Shown in pieces: positions 10,986-22,540 of a DNA stretch of 64,000 nucleotides. Made by a program: the position numbers and the translations under genes. The notes beneath the pieces are model-generated. The model ran no database searches and was not told the DNA's origin. It worked only from the letters and a program-made list of their open reading frames with translations. The stretch is from Macrotis lagotis (Eukaryota > Chordata > Mammalia > Peramelemorphia > Peramelidae), in the NCBI RefSeq assembly GCF_037893015.1, contig NC_133665.1:102701937-102765936 (forward strand), in the 5' to 3' direction. Position 1 is the stretch's first letter. Every line of letters starts with the position of its first letter.

Positions 10986-12440
10986 GATAAAACTGAGAGA
11001 GAACAGTGTCTCAAAAAACCTGGATAGTATTCAGGATAGGGTAGTTAAATGCTGCAGGGGAATCAAGAATGAAGAATGAGAAGAGGCCATTAAGATTTGG
11101 CAATTAGGAGATCACTGAGAACTTTAAAGAGAATTGTTTTGATTGGAAACAATATAGGAAAAGGTTAGGCTGTGGGGGAGAAGTGGAAACAGAAAGGAAA
11201 CAATTTTTTCTAGGGATTTGACTTGAAAGAGAAAAGAAATACAAGATAGCTATAAAGAATAGCAGTCCACCTTAGGGTTTTTGTTTGTTTTAAGGATTGA
11301 GGAGGCCTGAGTATATTTGTAGGCAGCAGGTAAAAAATCAGCAAGCTGAAGATTGAGGGGATGATTATAGGAATAATCTAATAGAGGAGACAGGAAGGGA
11401 AACAATGGGGATGGGATGGGAAGTGGAGAGGGGCTGGCTTTGATGAGGGTTAAGAACTTCATTATAGACTAAAGGATAAAATGGTGATAGGCATTGTAAT
11501 GTAGAAAAGGAGCTCACAGGGAATGGTGTTTATTTTTTTAAAAATATAAAATATATTAAAATGGCATATATATAAAAAGTGGAAGGAAGGGCTAAGTGGG
11601 AGGCCGAGAGCATTATGGGAGGCTTGAGAAAGATTTACTGTGAAGAGTACAATAGAGAATCAAAGAACAAAAAGATTGCCTGCTGGAATGCCCAATTGAG
11701 ATTAGATAAATCTGTCCAGGGCACTATCAATATAATTGTATGACTTTCTCCATTCAGTGGGATTTAAGTAAAATCAGCTGAGGCAGATGATGAGCTCAAT
11801 CAAGGTTTGGAAATGGGCAAGGCAGGATCTTCGTCAGAACAAAAGGGCAAGGCATAATGAAGAGTGAAAAACTGAACTGGCTTTGAACAAGGGCCAGAGG
11901 AGTAAGGAGCAAAGTGAAGCCAGAGGCTAGCTCAGGAGAGGATGGAGAGGTAGAGGGACTAAGAAGTAACCTGCAAGATGTGGAGGAGACTTGGGCATAG
12001 ACAGAGATGGAATTAAAATGGGCTACAATCGCATAGTAGAACTTCATTCTTCATTTTAGGAGGAATGGAAGAGAAAGGGTGTGATTTTCCCTTTCAGTTG
12101 CTGTGGCAGAGTAGTAGTTGGTCTAGGTCGTAGGAGTTGAGATGGAAAGACCAGGATGTTTAAAGGAAGCATTAACACAATGTTGAAATCCCCTAGGATA
12201 ATCTCAGGAAAGACTGAACCACAAACTGAACTCAAAGGAGTGAGGAATGACTTGGAGGCCACTAGACAATGTCCACCAGAATCAATACTGGAGTCTGTTT
12301 GAATAGTAAACTTCAAAAGTGGGAAGAGAGGAAGAGGGTGAGGTTGGAGAGAAAGCCCCAGAGGGTAAGTCTGGAGGTAGGAACCTTTAGTGTTGAATCC
12401 CTCCCTAAGACCAGGGGTAAGAATGAATTAAGATGCAACC
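10986..12440. repeat. Probable ancient mammal-wide repeat, family not assigned
   Basis: 'aaatgctgcaggggaatcaag', 'aagaggccattaagatttgg' and 'gagatcactgagaac' match a pattern I know from old mammalian interspersed repeats. No intact reading frame. Confidence 0.4.
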
Positions 12441-12854
12441 AATACTAGAAAGGATTTCGAGGGATCACAGTGGCATGTCTTTCCATAAAGGGGAAAAGAT
12501 AATCACACTACAAAACAGCTCCCTTGGGCTATTTGGGGGTTAAGAAGATATCTGAGAGGGCTCATGGATCCCATGCATATTACCTGATGAGAAACAGCTT
12601 TTCCATGTCAAACAGACCTAATTGGAAGGAGACAAAAACCTCAAGGTGTAATATATCAGTTTTAACACTTATTTTTGGAATTTGGGTACACATTTTTATA
12701 TTCTACCAAAAAAATGTGTAAAGTGTCTATGACCAGATTAGAAGCTCCACCAATGTTCTGACTGCTTACTGTGCATGATGCTGAAATTTAACTTCCATGT
12801 AACACATACAATATAAACTTTCCTAAATTTTCCTAAAGTTTCTGCCCCTACACT
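12441..12854. other. No gene recognised
   Basis: One 65-codon frame at 12524-12721 without any domain. Confidence 0.4.
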
Positions 12855-13008
12855 ATTTTTTTTTATTTATCTAAGGCAATGGGGTTAAGTGACTTGCCCA
12901 AGGTCACAAAGCTAGGCAATTGTTAAGTGTCTGAGGTCACATTTGAACTCAGTTCCTCCTGACTTCAAGGTCAGTGCTCTATCCACTATGACACCTAACT
13001 GCCTCCCC
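12855..13008 (-). mobile_element. SINE, reverse
   Basis: T-rich start, 'ggcaatggggttaagtgac', ends 'cacctaactgcctcccc'. Confidence 0.87.
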
Positions 13009-13488
13009 CATACTAATTTTTACTTCTGTCACATGTGAAATGCATTTAAATTTCAGTTGCTATGGCTAATAACTGTTTTGTAAATAGAGGATTATGATGA
13101 TAGGGCATAGGAGAAAAAGGGGTATGTCTAAGAACAAAAGAAAAGAATGGAAGACTCTTGGAAATAAATCAAACTGCTTCTGTTTACAAATTTAATTTTA
13201 ATACTTGTTAATATTGAATAATAATACAGTGAAAATATATCCATTGAAAATAATCATGTAATACAACTGGCTCATAAGAATACAGGTTTTTTTAGCCCTA
13301 ACTCCCTGAAATGACATGGATGGGAAGGCCTGAACTTCTCCAAGAAAACCCAGAAGTCAGTGGTAATCTCCCAAGGCAAAAAGAACAAAGACAACTTTGT
13401 AAGTTTGAAGAAAAATGCTAATGAAATTAGTAAAGAAAGGCATCAGGTGGGGCAAAAATCGAAGTGAATAAGAATACCAAGCCAAAGG
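13009..13488. other. No gene recognised
   Basis: AT-rich DNA, no repeat assigned. Confidence 0.4.
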
Positions 13489-13489
13489 G

Positions 13490-13630
13490 AGAGGTGGCTA
13501 GGTGGCAGTGGATAGAGCACCGGCCCTGGAGTCAGGAGTCCCCTAGTTCAAATCCGGCCTCAGACACTTACCTAGCTGTGTGGCCTTGGGCAAGCCACTT
13601 AACCCCATTTGCCTTGTAAAAACCTAAAAA
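13490..13630 (+). mobile_element. SINE with flanking duplication
   Basis: 'accaagccaaagggaga' occurs just before (13478) and just after (13639) the element, a target-site duplication. Short deletion around 'ttaataatt'. Confidence 0.9.
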
Positions 13631-13707
13631 AATATTTACCAAGCCAAAGGGAGAAAGAATGGTGGTATTCCCTGCCATCAATGAAACCCAGTCTTTAAAT
13701 ATTAAAT

Positions 13708-13713
13708 TTTATT
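13708..13713 (-). terminator. Candidate polyadenylation signal (AATAAA)
   Basis: The plus strand reads TTTATT here, so AATAAA lies on the minus strand about 820 bp after the zinc-finger stop. It is the first canonical hexamer I found downstream, but AT-rich DNA yields such hexamers by chance. Confidence 0.35.
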
Positions 13714-14029
13714 TTTGATGACTAGAAGAATAGGGCCAGAGTATCAATAAGAAACAGGGTTACCCCCTTATATACATCTCAATCTCACTTCCTCAAAAAA
13801 ACAAACCAAAAATCCCTCATAACTCTCTTCATATAATTTCAGACCTCTCTAGACTAGAAAACAAATTATGTTTATAGGAAAATCAATCACTCTCTAGTGT
13901 TCCCTTTTCCACTGAGTTCCCTTTTCAGATTAAGGGGCAATTCTTTCCTTCTTGCCTGAACATTTCCCAACCCTAGCCCCACTCTCATTGGATTTTGTAA
14001 TTCTGTGCACTAACCAGTTAAATACTGGT

Positions 14030-14155
14030 GAGATTTCAGATAGTCTCAAAGTGTAAAGAGTAGAAGACATTTCAAAGGGTCTCAAAGTGTGAAGAGTGCA
14101 ATAGAGAATGAGATTTCAGATGGTCTCAAAAGTGTGACGAGTGCAATGGAGAATC
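14030..14155. repeat. Imperfect tandem repeat, three units of about 35-46 bp
   Basis: Units at 14030-14064, 14065-14109 and 14110-14155 share 'gtctcaaa(a)gtgt(g/a)a(a/c)gagt'; the last two also share 'gcaat(a/g)gagaat'. They lie in the inferred 3' UTR. Confidence 0.75.
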
Positions 14156-14530
14156 AGAGAATAAAAGGAATGTCTTTACAAAGTCTAAATGACTGGCCCA
14201 GTGTTACACAGAAGAGTCCTAATGGGAGTTTGGAAGACAAATCTTTCTGATTCTAGTAACATATGATCTCTTAGGATTTGCTTCAGCTAAAAGCAGGCTT
14301 GAAATCTCTCCCCTAATTTTTACAAACATTGCTCTTGGGACAAGTTTCCTGATAGATGGAGGGAATTCTTGAGCCTGTTTACGAGCATGATGAAAACTCA
14401 CCTTCAGAAAAGAAAATCTGTCATCAATCTCCCTCTCCACAATCATCAATGACACATTTGAGATCCCCTTAGCCAGATGTCTTTTATAATAATAGCTACA
14501 GAACTACAAAATCCATCATTACTTTACAAT

Positions 14531-16689
14531 TTACTCTGCAATGTGGCTTTTCTGGTGTCGAGATAAGTTTGAGCTCCATCTGAACTTTTTCCCACATTTA
14601 TCACATCTATAGGGTCTCTCTCGGGTATGAAATCTGTCATGCATAAGAAGTTGGGATTTCTTATGAAAGGCTTTCTCACACATGTTACATTTATAGACCC
14701 TTTCTCCAATATGAAATTTTTGATTTGAGCTAAGACTTGAGTTCTGAAAAAAAGTTTTTGTATTACCATTTTCATAGCTTTTCTCCCCAGGGTGTATTTT
14801 ACAATGTAAGCTAAGAATTGAGGCACAGCTGAAGGACTGTCCACATTTATTACAGGTGTAAGGTTTTTCACGATGTCTTTGTTGGTGCTCAACAGATGTA
14901 GCGGTTTTACCATCCTGTTGATCTTCAAAGGGTTTCTCCCCACTGTGAATCAACTGATGATCCATTAGTCTGTCTTTTTGACTGAAGACTTTCCCACATT
15001 CTTGACATTTATGTTTTATACCAGTGTGATTTCTCTGATGCTGAGTGAAGTTTGATTTCCACCTGAAGGTTTTCCCACAGACACTACATTTATAAGGTTG
15101 TTCTCTAGTATGAAGTCTCTGATGTATATTAAGTGATGACTTCTGAGAAAAGGTTTTTCCACATTGACCACATTCATAGCAATTCTTCATAATGTGATTT
15201 TTCTGATGAGCTTTAAAAATATGAATCCTCTGATGTACAATAAGGTAAGGCTTACAACTGAAGGCTTTCCCACACTGACTGCACTCATAGGGCTTCTCCC
15301 CAGTGTGAATTCTCTGATGATCAATAAGGGTTCTTTTCCGAGTGAAAGCTTTCCCACATTCATTACATGTAAAAGATTTTTTTTCAGAATGGATATTATG
15401 ATGTTGAATGTCAGTTTTGTGATGAAAAATTTTCTTTTGCTCATTACCTTCACTGTAGTTCTCCTCAGTATGGCTTCTTCGATGTCGAGCAAATCCTGAG
15501 CCCCACCTAAAGTCTTTCCCACAAATGTTACATTTATAAGGTTTCTTCTGGTTATGCGTTCTCTCGTGAAGAAAAAGGTATGACTTACGATTAAAAGCTT
15601 TCCCACAGTTAACACATTCATAGGGTTTCTCCCCAGTGTGAATTCTCTTGTGCTCAACAAGGCTCCTGTTTCTTGTAAAAGTTTTCCCACAGTCTTTGCA
15701 TCTATAGGGTTTCTCCCCAGTATGAATTTTCTGGTGATCAAGAAGGGTTCTGTTTCTTGTAAAAGTTTTCCCACAGTCTTTGCATCTATAGGGTTTCTCC
15801 CCAGTGTGACTTCTCTGGTGATCAAAAAGGGTTCTGTTTCTTGTAAAAGTTTTCCCACATTCTTTGCACTTATAGCAGTTCTCCCCAGTATGAACTTTCC
15901 TAAGCTTATTAAATGCTGAGACATTCCTAAAAGTTCTACTATATCTATTAGTTATGTGACATTTCTTCCCAAAATGACCTCTTTGGTGAAAAATGTACTG
16001 GGACATTCCAATGAATTCTTCACCACATTCTTGGCATTCGTAGAGTTTTGTTCTACCATGAATTCTCCTATGTCGAGCAAAGTTTGAGCTCCACCTGAAG
16101 GTCTTCCCACACTCTTTACATTTATATGGTCTCTCGCGTGTATGAAGTCTTTGGTGGTGTTCGAGATGTGAGCGATGATTGAAGGATTTGTTACAATCTT
16201 TACATATATGCTTACCCTTAATTCTCTGAGCTTGACCAGGTCCTGAAGTATGACTGAACACTTGCTCAACTTCACATTTCAAGGATTTCTCTCCACTATG
16301 AATTTTCTGATGATGAAAAAGGTCTGAACTATCTCTAAAGGATTTGCTACACTTATCACATTTGAAGACTTTCCTTAGTTTGGGAATGCTTTGATGACTA
16401 ACAAAGTTGGAGCTAAAATGTCTCTCAGAATTTTCACCTGTCTCCCCTGTAGTGGTTTTTATATCCTTTCCTTCCATGTACTTGAAATCTCTCTCCTCTT
16501 TCCTCATCATCTCCAGAGCTGAATTTCCCCCCTCCTTCTTCCCCTGGCTGCTGTATTCAAAAGACTCTTCAAAATGAGGCTGCTCAGGAACACTGGTCTG
16601 GAGACCTCCCAGTGATGATGCTTGAGAATCTTCTTTAGCAATCTCCCGTTTTATCATCAACTTCTTGTTCTCATCATGAGGTTCACCAT
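14531..16689 (-). CDS. Terminal C2H2 zinc-finger exon (17 intact fingers)
   Basis: Acceptor 'cttttatgctag' precedes 16689; the stop TAA is at 14533-14531. The open frame runs on 5' of the acceptor to 16783, but that part is intron. In full-length numbering a 107-residue acidic/basic spacer (residues about 295-402) leads into a finger array from about 403 to 1010. I count 22 finger positions. Seventeen keep C-x2-C-x12-H-x3-H, five are degenerate with lost Cys or His, and a remnant half finger lies before position 15. Many linkers are canonical TGEKPY. Fingers 7, 8 and 9 are near copies (TFTRNRTL/S), and four fingers share an FRW start. Nuclear DNA binding is expected; the target cannot be read off here. 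Confidence 0.93.
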
Positions 16690-16814
16690 CTAGCATAAAA
16701 GAAAAGTCAAGAATTGTCACTGATACACCAATAAAGGATGGACAAAGTATCAACTGATACAAAAATGTTCTGTATATATGCATGGATTCTTTTTTTGGAG
16801 GAGATGAAATCTGG

Positions 16815-16975
16815 ACCTACGATTTTATTGACATAAAGAAACTCCCTCTCCCAAGGCAAATCACCAACTGTTTTGAATTAAATGACTTGCCTTGGGTCAC
16901 AAAGCCAGTATGTGTCAGAGGCAGGGCTTAAACCCAAGTCTTCTAAATCCAAGGTTAGTTTCTCTAGTTTTTAGA
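16815..16975 (-). mobile_element. MIR-like fragment in the last intron
   Basis: 'aatgacttgccttgggtcac' and 'gcagggcttaaacccaagtc' match reversed MIR spacing. Confidence 0.55.
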
Positions 16976-17557
16976 TAATACCAAAAAAAATAGCTTTACA
17001 ATACGGGCAAAGGATAATAAAAACCATAGAAAGTTACCAGAGTTCAAATATTTTGGAAGGAAATTTATCATCAATAAGAATTACTGGGATAAGTAGATAC
17101 CAGTATGGTAAAAAAATGAGATTCAATCCACATCTTACAAATTCAATTCAATCCAATAAACATTAAGGACCTACTGCATGATAGTCACAGTTACTAAATG
17201 CTGAGGATACAAAAGTAGGTAAAAGATAGCCTCTGCCCTCAAAGAGTTTACAATTCAATCATCGTATAAGACCATAAATTTCAAGTGGATATATAAGAGT
17301 TATTTATAGAATAATTTAGAAAAGAGAAATCTTATATAGATGTAACCTGGCAGCTTTCTTTTCAAAGGCTATAAGCTCCTGCCTCCCCAGTGGCTACAAT
17401 TACTGAAGACTCAAAAAAAAAAAAAAGTCCCTGGCACTGGCAAACAGTTCAACATCAGAAATTGAAATGGTTTTCTTAGTGGAAAGAATATTTAAAAAGA
17501 TATATTTACCACCTAATTGGCTACTGTACCATAAGGACCCCCCCCCCCCATTAGAAT
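16976..17557. other. Intron; ancient repeat at 17125-17290
   Basis: 'ataaacattaaggacctact' and 'gcctctgccctcaaagagtt' resemble a common old mammalian repeat; the rest is unassigned. Confidence 0.4.
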
Positions 17558-18250
17558 TAGCCCTATGAAGCATGGAATGAATTACAGGAATTGATACCCA
17601 GTGAAAGGAATAGAATCAAGAGAATGCTGTATACATTAATAACAACATTGTGAGCTGATCAACTTTAATGGATCCTCTCAGCAGTTCAGAGAGCTAGGAC
17701 AACCCTGGGAGCCCAGCTATGTACAATGCTATCCCCACCCAGAGGAAAACAAAACAGAAACAAAAAAAAAAAAAACAACCCTACAGAATCTGAATGAACA
17801 CTACATTCACTTTTTTTTTAGGTTTTTGCAAGGCAAATGGGGTTAAGTGGCTTGCCCAAGGCCACACAGCTAGGTAATTATTAAGTGTCTGAAGCTAGAA
17901 TTGAACTCAGGTCCTTCTGACTCCAGGGTTGATGCTCTATCCACTGTGCCACCTAGCTACCCCACTACATTCACTTTTTTAAAATTTCTCTTATGTTTTT
18001 CTTTTCTATCTCATTGTTCTTTCTTTTCCCTTAATCCTAATTCTTCCTACAGAAAATGACTAATCTATAGACATGTTAAACACAAATGTATACATACAAT
18101 ATTTACCAGACTGTCTGCTGTTGAGGGAAGGGGGGAAGAAAGGGAGGGTGGAAGGAAATTATATAACTTAAAAATATGCATATGTATGTGGATATATATT
18201 GAAAAACTTTCTATAACATGTAATTGGAAAAACAAAATATCAATTAAAAA
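17558..18250 (+). mobile_element. L1 3' end split by a SINE
   Basis: Starts in the ORF2 end ('gaagcatggaatgaattaca'), then the L1 3' UTR, ending 'gtaattggaaaaacaaaat'. The reverse SINE at 17817-17963 is nested in it. Confidence 0.8.
17817..17963 (-). mobile_element. SINE with perfect 17-bp target-site duplication
   Basis: 'actacattcactttttt' at 17800-17816 and 17964-17980. The element's T-rich tail complement follows the left copy, and AAAA follows the right one, a typical L1-endonuclease TTTTTT/AAAA site. Confidence 0.92.
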
Positions 18251-19510
18251 AGGACTGAGTTCTATGAGAGCAAGCAGGAATTGTCTTACGTTTTTGTTTA
18301 TATACCCAGTTTTGCAAATGCTTTTCTTTTAAATTAGGTCAGGACCAAATACTTTTTCATTCTCTTGTTCAGTGGGAAAGGGTCAAGTAATATTAAAAAT
18401 GGGTAAAAAGAGTTTGGAAAGAACAAGTCATACTCTGTGGTAAAGAGGAAGCACAGAAGACAAAGTGGGAGAAATATATACAGAAAATATGGAACAGGGA
18501 TAACCAAGAGTTGATAAATAATAACATAAGGTATAATACAAGAATAATGAAAATGAACATTTCTTGATCACTTCAGAATATACAAAAAGTCTTTTATACA
18601 ACATCTCCAGGTATTGCAATTGAACTGAGAAACTAAACATGAGCAAAGTTATTTATTGCCAGAGGCATCAGTTTGCAAACAAATCAGGGCTTTAACTCCT
18701 CAGTAAGCAAGAACACAAGGTGGGACTTAAAAGACTTCTTATAATATAGAGAATTTTTAAAAATAGTACAAAGTGAAGGTAGGACAAAGGATCTAGCCAT
18801 CTAATGTCTACTGGTGGAAAGGATGAGCTTCTTCCTTGTTGCTAGGGAACACTGATTGGTTGTATCCACCTAATCCTGCCAGGATGGCTAGTGGTAGAGA
18901 GATAACAGATTTCCTGGTATCCACCTGTAGCCTGTTAAGAATAGCTAGTGGTGAAGAGATAAGAGGTTTCTTTGATATTAAGATAGCACAGGGATTTTTA
19001 GGAACATTGAACTTTTGCCCTTAACTCAGAGACAAAGAAAAATAACTTAGGTAGTTATACAAAAGGTCAAGAGATAACAAAATGAAATTAATTACAAAAA
19101 AGAATCAATTCCCCACTCTGAGAATGGAAGACCTACCTGCTTTCCAGCTTTCCCAGCAATCTTTGTCAAAGAGCTCATGAGATCTTTTCCCAAAAGAACT
19201 CCAAAGCTGGAATCTTTGTTTTTATGAAACAGTAGATTATTCTGATTATCTACTCCCTTGTGTTTTGTCAAATCACTTACAGTCATGTTAGACTCTTCAC
19301 AACCCCACAACAACCCAGTAAGGTAGATAGTATAATTATCATTTGAGAGATCAAGAAACTAAATTTCAAAGGGGAACGAACAAGTTAGCCAGGTGTAGGG
19401 AGCTGGGTGAGAGCCAGATCTCAACAGCAAGTCCAGTGCTCTTTCCCCTATTGCTTCAGAGGCAAGACAGCAGGACCAATAAAAGAAATCAAGGGGGTTT
19501 TCCTTCTCAC
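18251..19510. other. Intron, no repeat recognised except a short tandem duplication
   Basis: Holds two diverged units of 55-58 bp at 18862-18974 sharing 'gtatccacct' and 'gctagtggt(a/g)(g)agagata'. No coding signal. Confidence 0.45.
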
Positions 19511-19615
19511 CTGCAGAAGTATCTCTTGGATGTTTGTGGACCAGGGCTTCCTGAAGGTTCCAAGATGCTTGCTCCAGATTGGAAATCAAAGCAGGTTTGG
19601 GAAATGGAATTGCTG
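19511..19615 (-). CDS. KRAB B-box exon
   Basis: Acceptor 'cctttcagcag' and donor 'TCTGCAG|GTGAGAAGG'. The product reads IPFPKPALISNLEQASW, the KRAB-B signature (KPxLIxxLEQ), followed by NLQEALVHKHPRDTSA. The last G joins AT of the finger exon to make Asp. The acceptor is a tandem NAGNAG: using the second AG starts the exon at 19612 and removes one Ala without changing the frame (102 instead of 105 bp). Confidence 0.87.
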
Positions 19616-20023
19616 CTGAAAGGAAAGGGAATGAAGGAGGATCAAGAAAGGAATTGCATCCCTCTGTCCCAGAGCTCCACTTCAACCCTCATTACCCAGC
19701 AAGCCTAAGAAGGCTTCTCAAGGAAAAGAAAGGGACCATGAAAATAGGCTGAACTATGCTACTATAAAGCAGAAGAACAAAAAAAGAACTAGCCAAGTTA
19801 TACTTTTTCTTCAGATGGAGGAAGAAAATTGAAAATTCTCAGAGTGGGAAAATTTGCACTGGGAACACACAGATAAGTCTAAGAGATTATTAACCCCACA
19901 AAAACACCTTCTTTTACAAAAAGACCAAAAAGAATTGGAAAGTCAGGAGCAGGGACACTAAGAATGATATACACTGTAAGCTATAAAGAATTAACCTCTG
20001 TGAGAAATGTCTCCAGATTTCTA

Positions 20024-20308
<285 letters not shown>

Positions 20309-20505
20309 TCATCCTCCCATCCACCAAAGGGCATGAGGAACAATATCAGTTTCAAAAGTAGGGAAGAGACACAGAAGAAAAGGTTTGGGATCCCACAAAA
20401 GATAACCAGTGCTGAAATGTCAAAAGGCTACTTGTTGTGGACACAGAAGTCTCAGGACAAGGGAAGGAGCTCCAGTGACAATCTCAGAACAAAGCTACAA
20501 CTGAC

Positions 20506-20594
20506 CTTTAACCTGGTTTCCAGAGATGTGGCCATCACCTGCTCTTCTGTGGTCCCTTCTTCAGGAACCACAGGTATTTGGGGAGCTGGAGGAA
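20506..20594 (-). CDS. Short acidic linker exon upstream of KRAB-A
   Basis: Acceptor 'tttttcctctttag' precedes 20594 and donor 'TTAAAG|GTCAGT' follows 20506. The exon is 89 bp. It completes a split Val codon and encodes a proline-rich start (PPAPQIPVV) followed by EEGTTEEQVMATSLETRLK. The phase-0 end fits the KRAB-A exon 225 bp further on. Exons of this size and position are usual between SCAN and KRAB in this family. Confidence 0.75.
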
Positions 20595-20967
20595 CTAAAG
20601 AGGAAAAAAAGAAGCATGAGGGAGACCCCTTGCTCAGACAATTCCATCCCTCCACTAAAAACCCCAGATCAAAAGACATAAAGAAAAGCAAGAATAGCCT
20701 TTATTAAAGGTCTTAATTCTTTCTAAAATCAGAATCAGCTCTCAAGTCTACCCTATGTACATGGGAATGGTCCCTAAATTATGGGGGTGGGACAGTGTTT
20801 GGGGGTGGTATGAATCCAAGAAGCAAAAAAAAAAAAATGACCAATACAGCTAGTAACTAGCAAAACTGAGATTGAGACTCAAATCCAAATTCAAGTCCTT
20901 TGAACCAAACTAGTGCACAGGACTTACAGCTGGAAGAAGATTTTGAGAAAAAATACTTTTTTTTTTA

Positions 20968-21060
20968 ACTGAGGCCCACAAAATTTAAGAGATTTTCCCC
21001 AAATTCACACAGAAACAGGATCCAAGCCCAGACCTTCTAGTGTGCTTCTGGCTCTCCAAT
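20968..21060 (-). mobile_element. MIR-like fragment
   Basis: 'ttaagagattttccccaaat' and 'ggatccaagcccagaccttc' fit reversed MIR order; strongly decayed. Confidence 0.45.
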
Positions 21061-21263
21061 ATAGTTGAAATAACATACTCAAGAAGCTGAAAAGAAGATG
21101 ATGAAAAGGCACAGCTATGTTTACATTAGACTCTTCTCTAGTTCAAGACTGTACTCAGGGAAACATTCTGGAAAGAAGTGCAGAAGGTCTGGGACAATGA
21201 AAGGCAAGGGGAAAAGAAGGAGCAACAGGTCAGTGGAGGTAGGATGCCAAGGGACATGAGTAC

Positions 21264-21432
21264 CATCTGGGGGGTCCTGGAGGCAGAACATCCCAGTCTC
21301 ATAAGCAGAATCCAAATGGGTCCTGGATGAGAAGTAACCCCTGAGGGATGGAATAGGAAGGGATTTCTGGGCTGCTCCCAGGGATGTGGTCCCCATCCAC
21401 AGCACATCTTGAACCTGAACTCCAGCTGGGAC
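21264..21432 (-). CDS. Linker exon between SCAN and KRAB
   Basis: Acceptor 'tttgtctctag' precedes 21432. The donor used here is 'GATG|GTACTC' at 21264. It is weak, but it is the site that gives the phase-1 end demanded by the next exon. The 56 codons include the segment LWMGTTSLGAAQKSLPIP, which resembles the post-SCAN exon of other SCAN-KRAB genes (the stretch usually written W-x-k-x-x-s-L-G-x-A-Q-x-s). The segment is probably flexible and carries no catalytic or binding motif. It lies 14.6 kb downstream of the SCAN exon. The 3' boundary is the least certain junction of the gene. Confidence 0.68.
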
Positions 21433-22540
21433 CTAGAGACAAAGAGGAACAATTAGGGCTGTGCATTAATCATCATGGGAAGAAGAACCTGAATCTAAGA
21501 GAATACATCACCATCCCAGAGGGATACAGGAGAGAAAGGACAGGACTCAGAAATCCAGGAGGGGACATTCCAGATAGCACAGAAAGGAGAGGCATCAACC
21601 ATGCTTAGGGAGTAATTAGGAGTAATCACATCGGCTTCCACTTCTAAGGCACTTGAAGAGTGGCCACGTGCTTTTTCCACAACCCCCTGGTGAGACTGGA
21701 GGCCTAGCCCTACCCTGCAGAGAGAACCAAGACAGCAGGGGACAAAGGACTGCCAGCTCCCCCTCCTCAAGACTGCCAAGCAGAGCTAGAAAAATGGACC
21801 AAAAAGCAACCCAAGAAAAAGTCACTACGAGTCCAGATCAGCATAGGGAGACAGAGAAGTCTGGGAATTGGGTCTGGCAGGGAGTATCCTGCACTGGAGC
21901 GAGAAGAGGTCCCAGACCCACAGCAGGCTGCCTGGTACCTCTGCCCCTGACCACCCAGGACTGGGTCACACACATCCAGGGCACCCAGAGGTGGCCTTCC
22001 AGGCTAAGGAATAGTCACAGCCCCTAAGTCCAGAAACAATTAGTAGCCGTGTGGCTTGACCATTAGGGCAGAATGAGGTTTCAGTTCAGGCTTCAAGTTC
22101 AGTCTGAAGTCTACAGAGACAAAACCAGGAATCCCACCCTAAAGTCACTGCCCAACTGGCTAAAAATGACCAAGTCCTGCAATGATCTACTGTCTCTTGA
22201 ACCCAAACCCAGGTCAGGAACTTGCAGAGCTCATACCAGCAAGGAATGATCTGACTTTTGTCTCTAGATCAGACTACTCTGAAAGCACAGAAAGCTTGGG
22301 GGTCCTGGGGTCCTAAGAACACACTGCTTTGAGATTCTAGAAACCACAATACTCATAATCCCCCAAAACTAGCAACAGGACTAGTCTAGACTTTCCCTCC
22401 AGAAGTGGGAAAAACCCTGTCCTAACATAAAAAAGCTATTATGATGACTTACAAGAAGTAAATGACTCCCAAACAACTATAAGCAAAACCCTCAAAGAAA
22501 AACTAAAACTAAAACAAAAACAAACAACCCCCCCAAAAAA
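21433..22540. other. Intron, unique-looking DNA
   Basis: Higher GC than its surroundings at 21600-22050, with overlapping frames on both strands. No splice-flanked exon or domain was found. Confidence 0.45.

Larger units (their letters stand above)
13690..14530 (-). other. Probable 3' UTR of the zinc-finger gene
   Basis: This is sequence immediately after the stop codon on the minus strand, with no other coding potential. It holds an imperfect 45-bp tandem repeat (14030-14155) and ends near an AATAAA. The extent is inferred from that signal only. Confidence 0.4.

Noticed and set aside
14524..14943. 139-codon frame overlapping the finger-exon end
   Set aside because: A shifted reading of the same fingers, with frameshifted linker signatures.
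15164..15924. Open frames of 93-245 codons on both strands overlapping the finger exon
   Set aside because: They are other-frame readings of the repeated finger DNA; the repeats keep the shadow frames open.
16690..16783. N-terminal extension of the finger frame starting with an ATG at 16783
   Set aside because: A good acceptor at 16691-16690 and exact phase match with KRAB-B show this part is intron.
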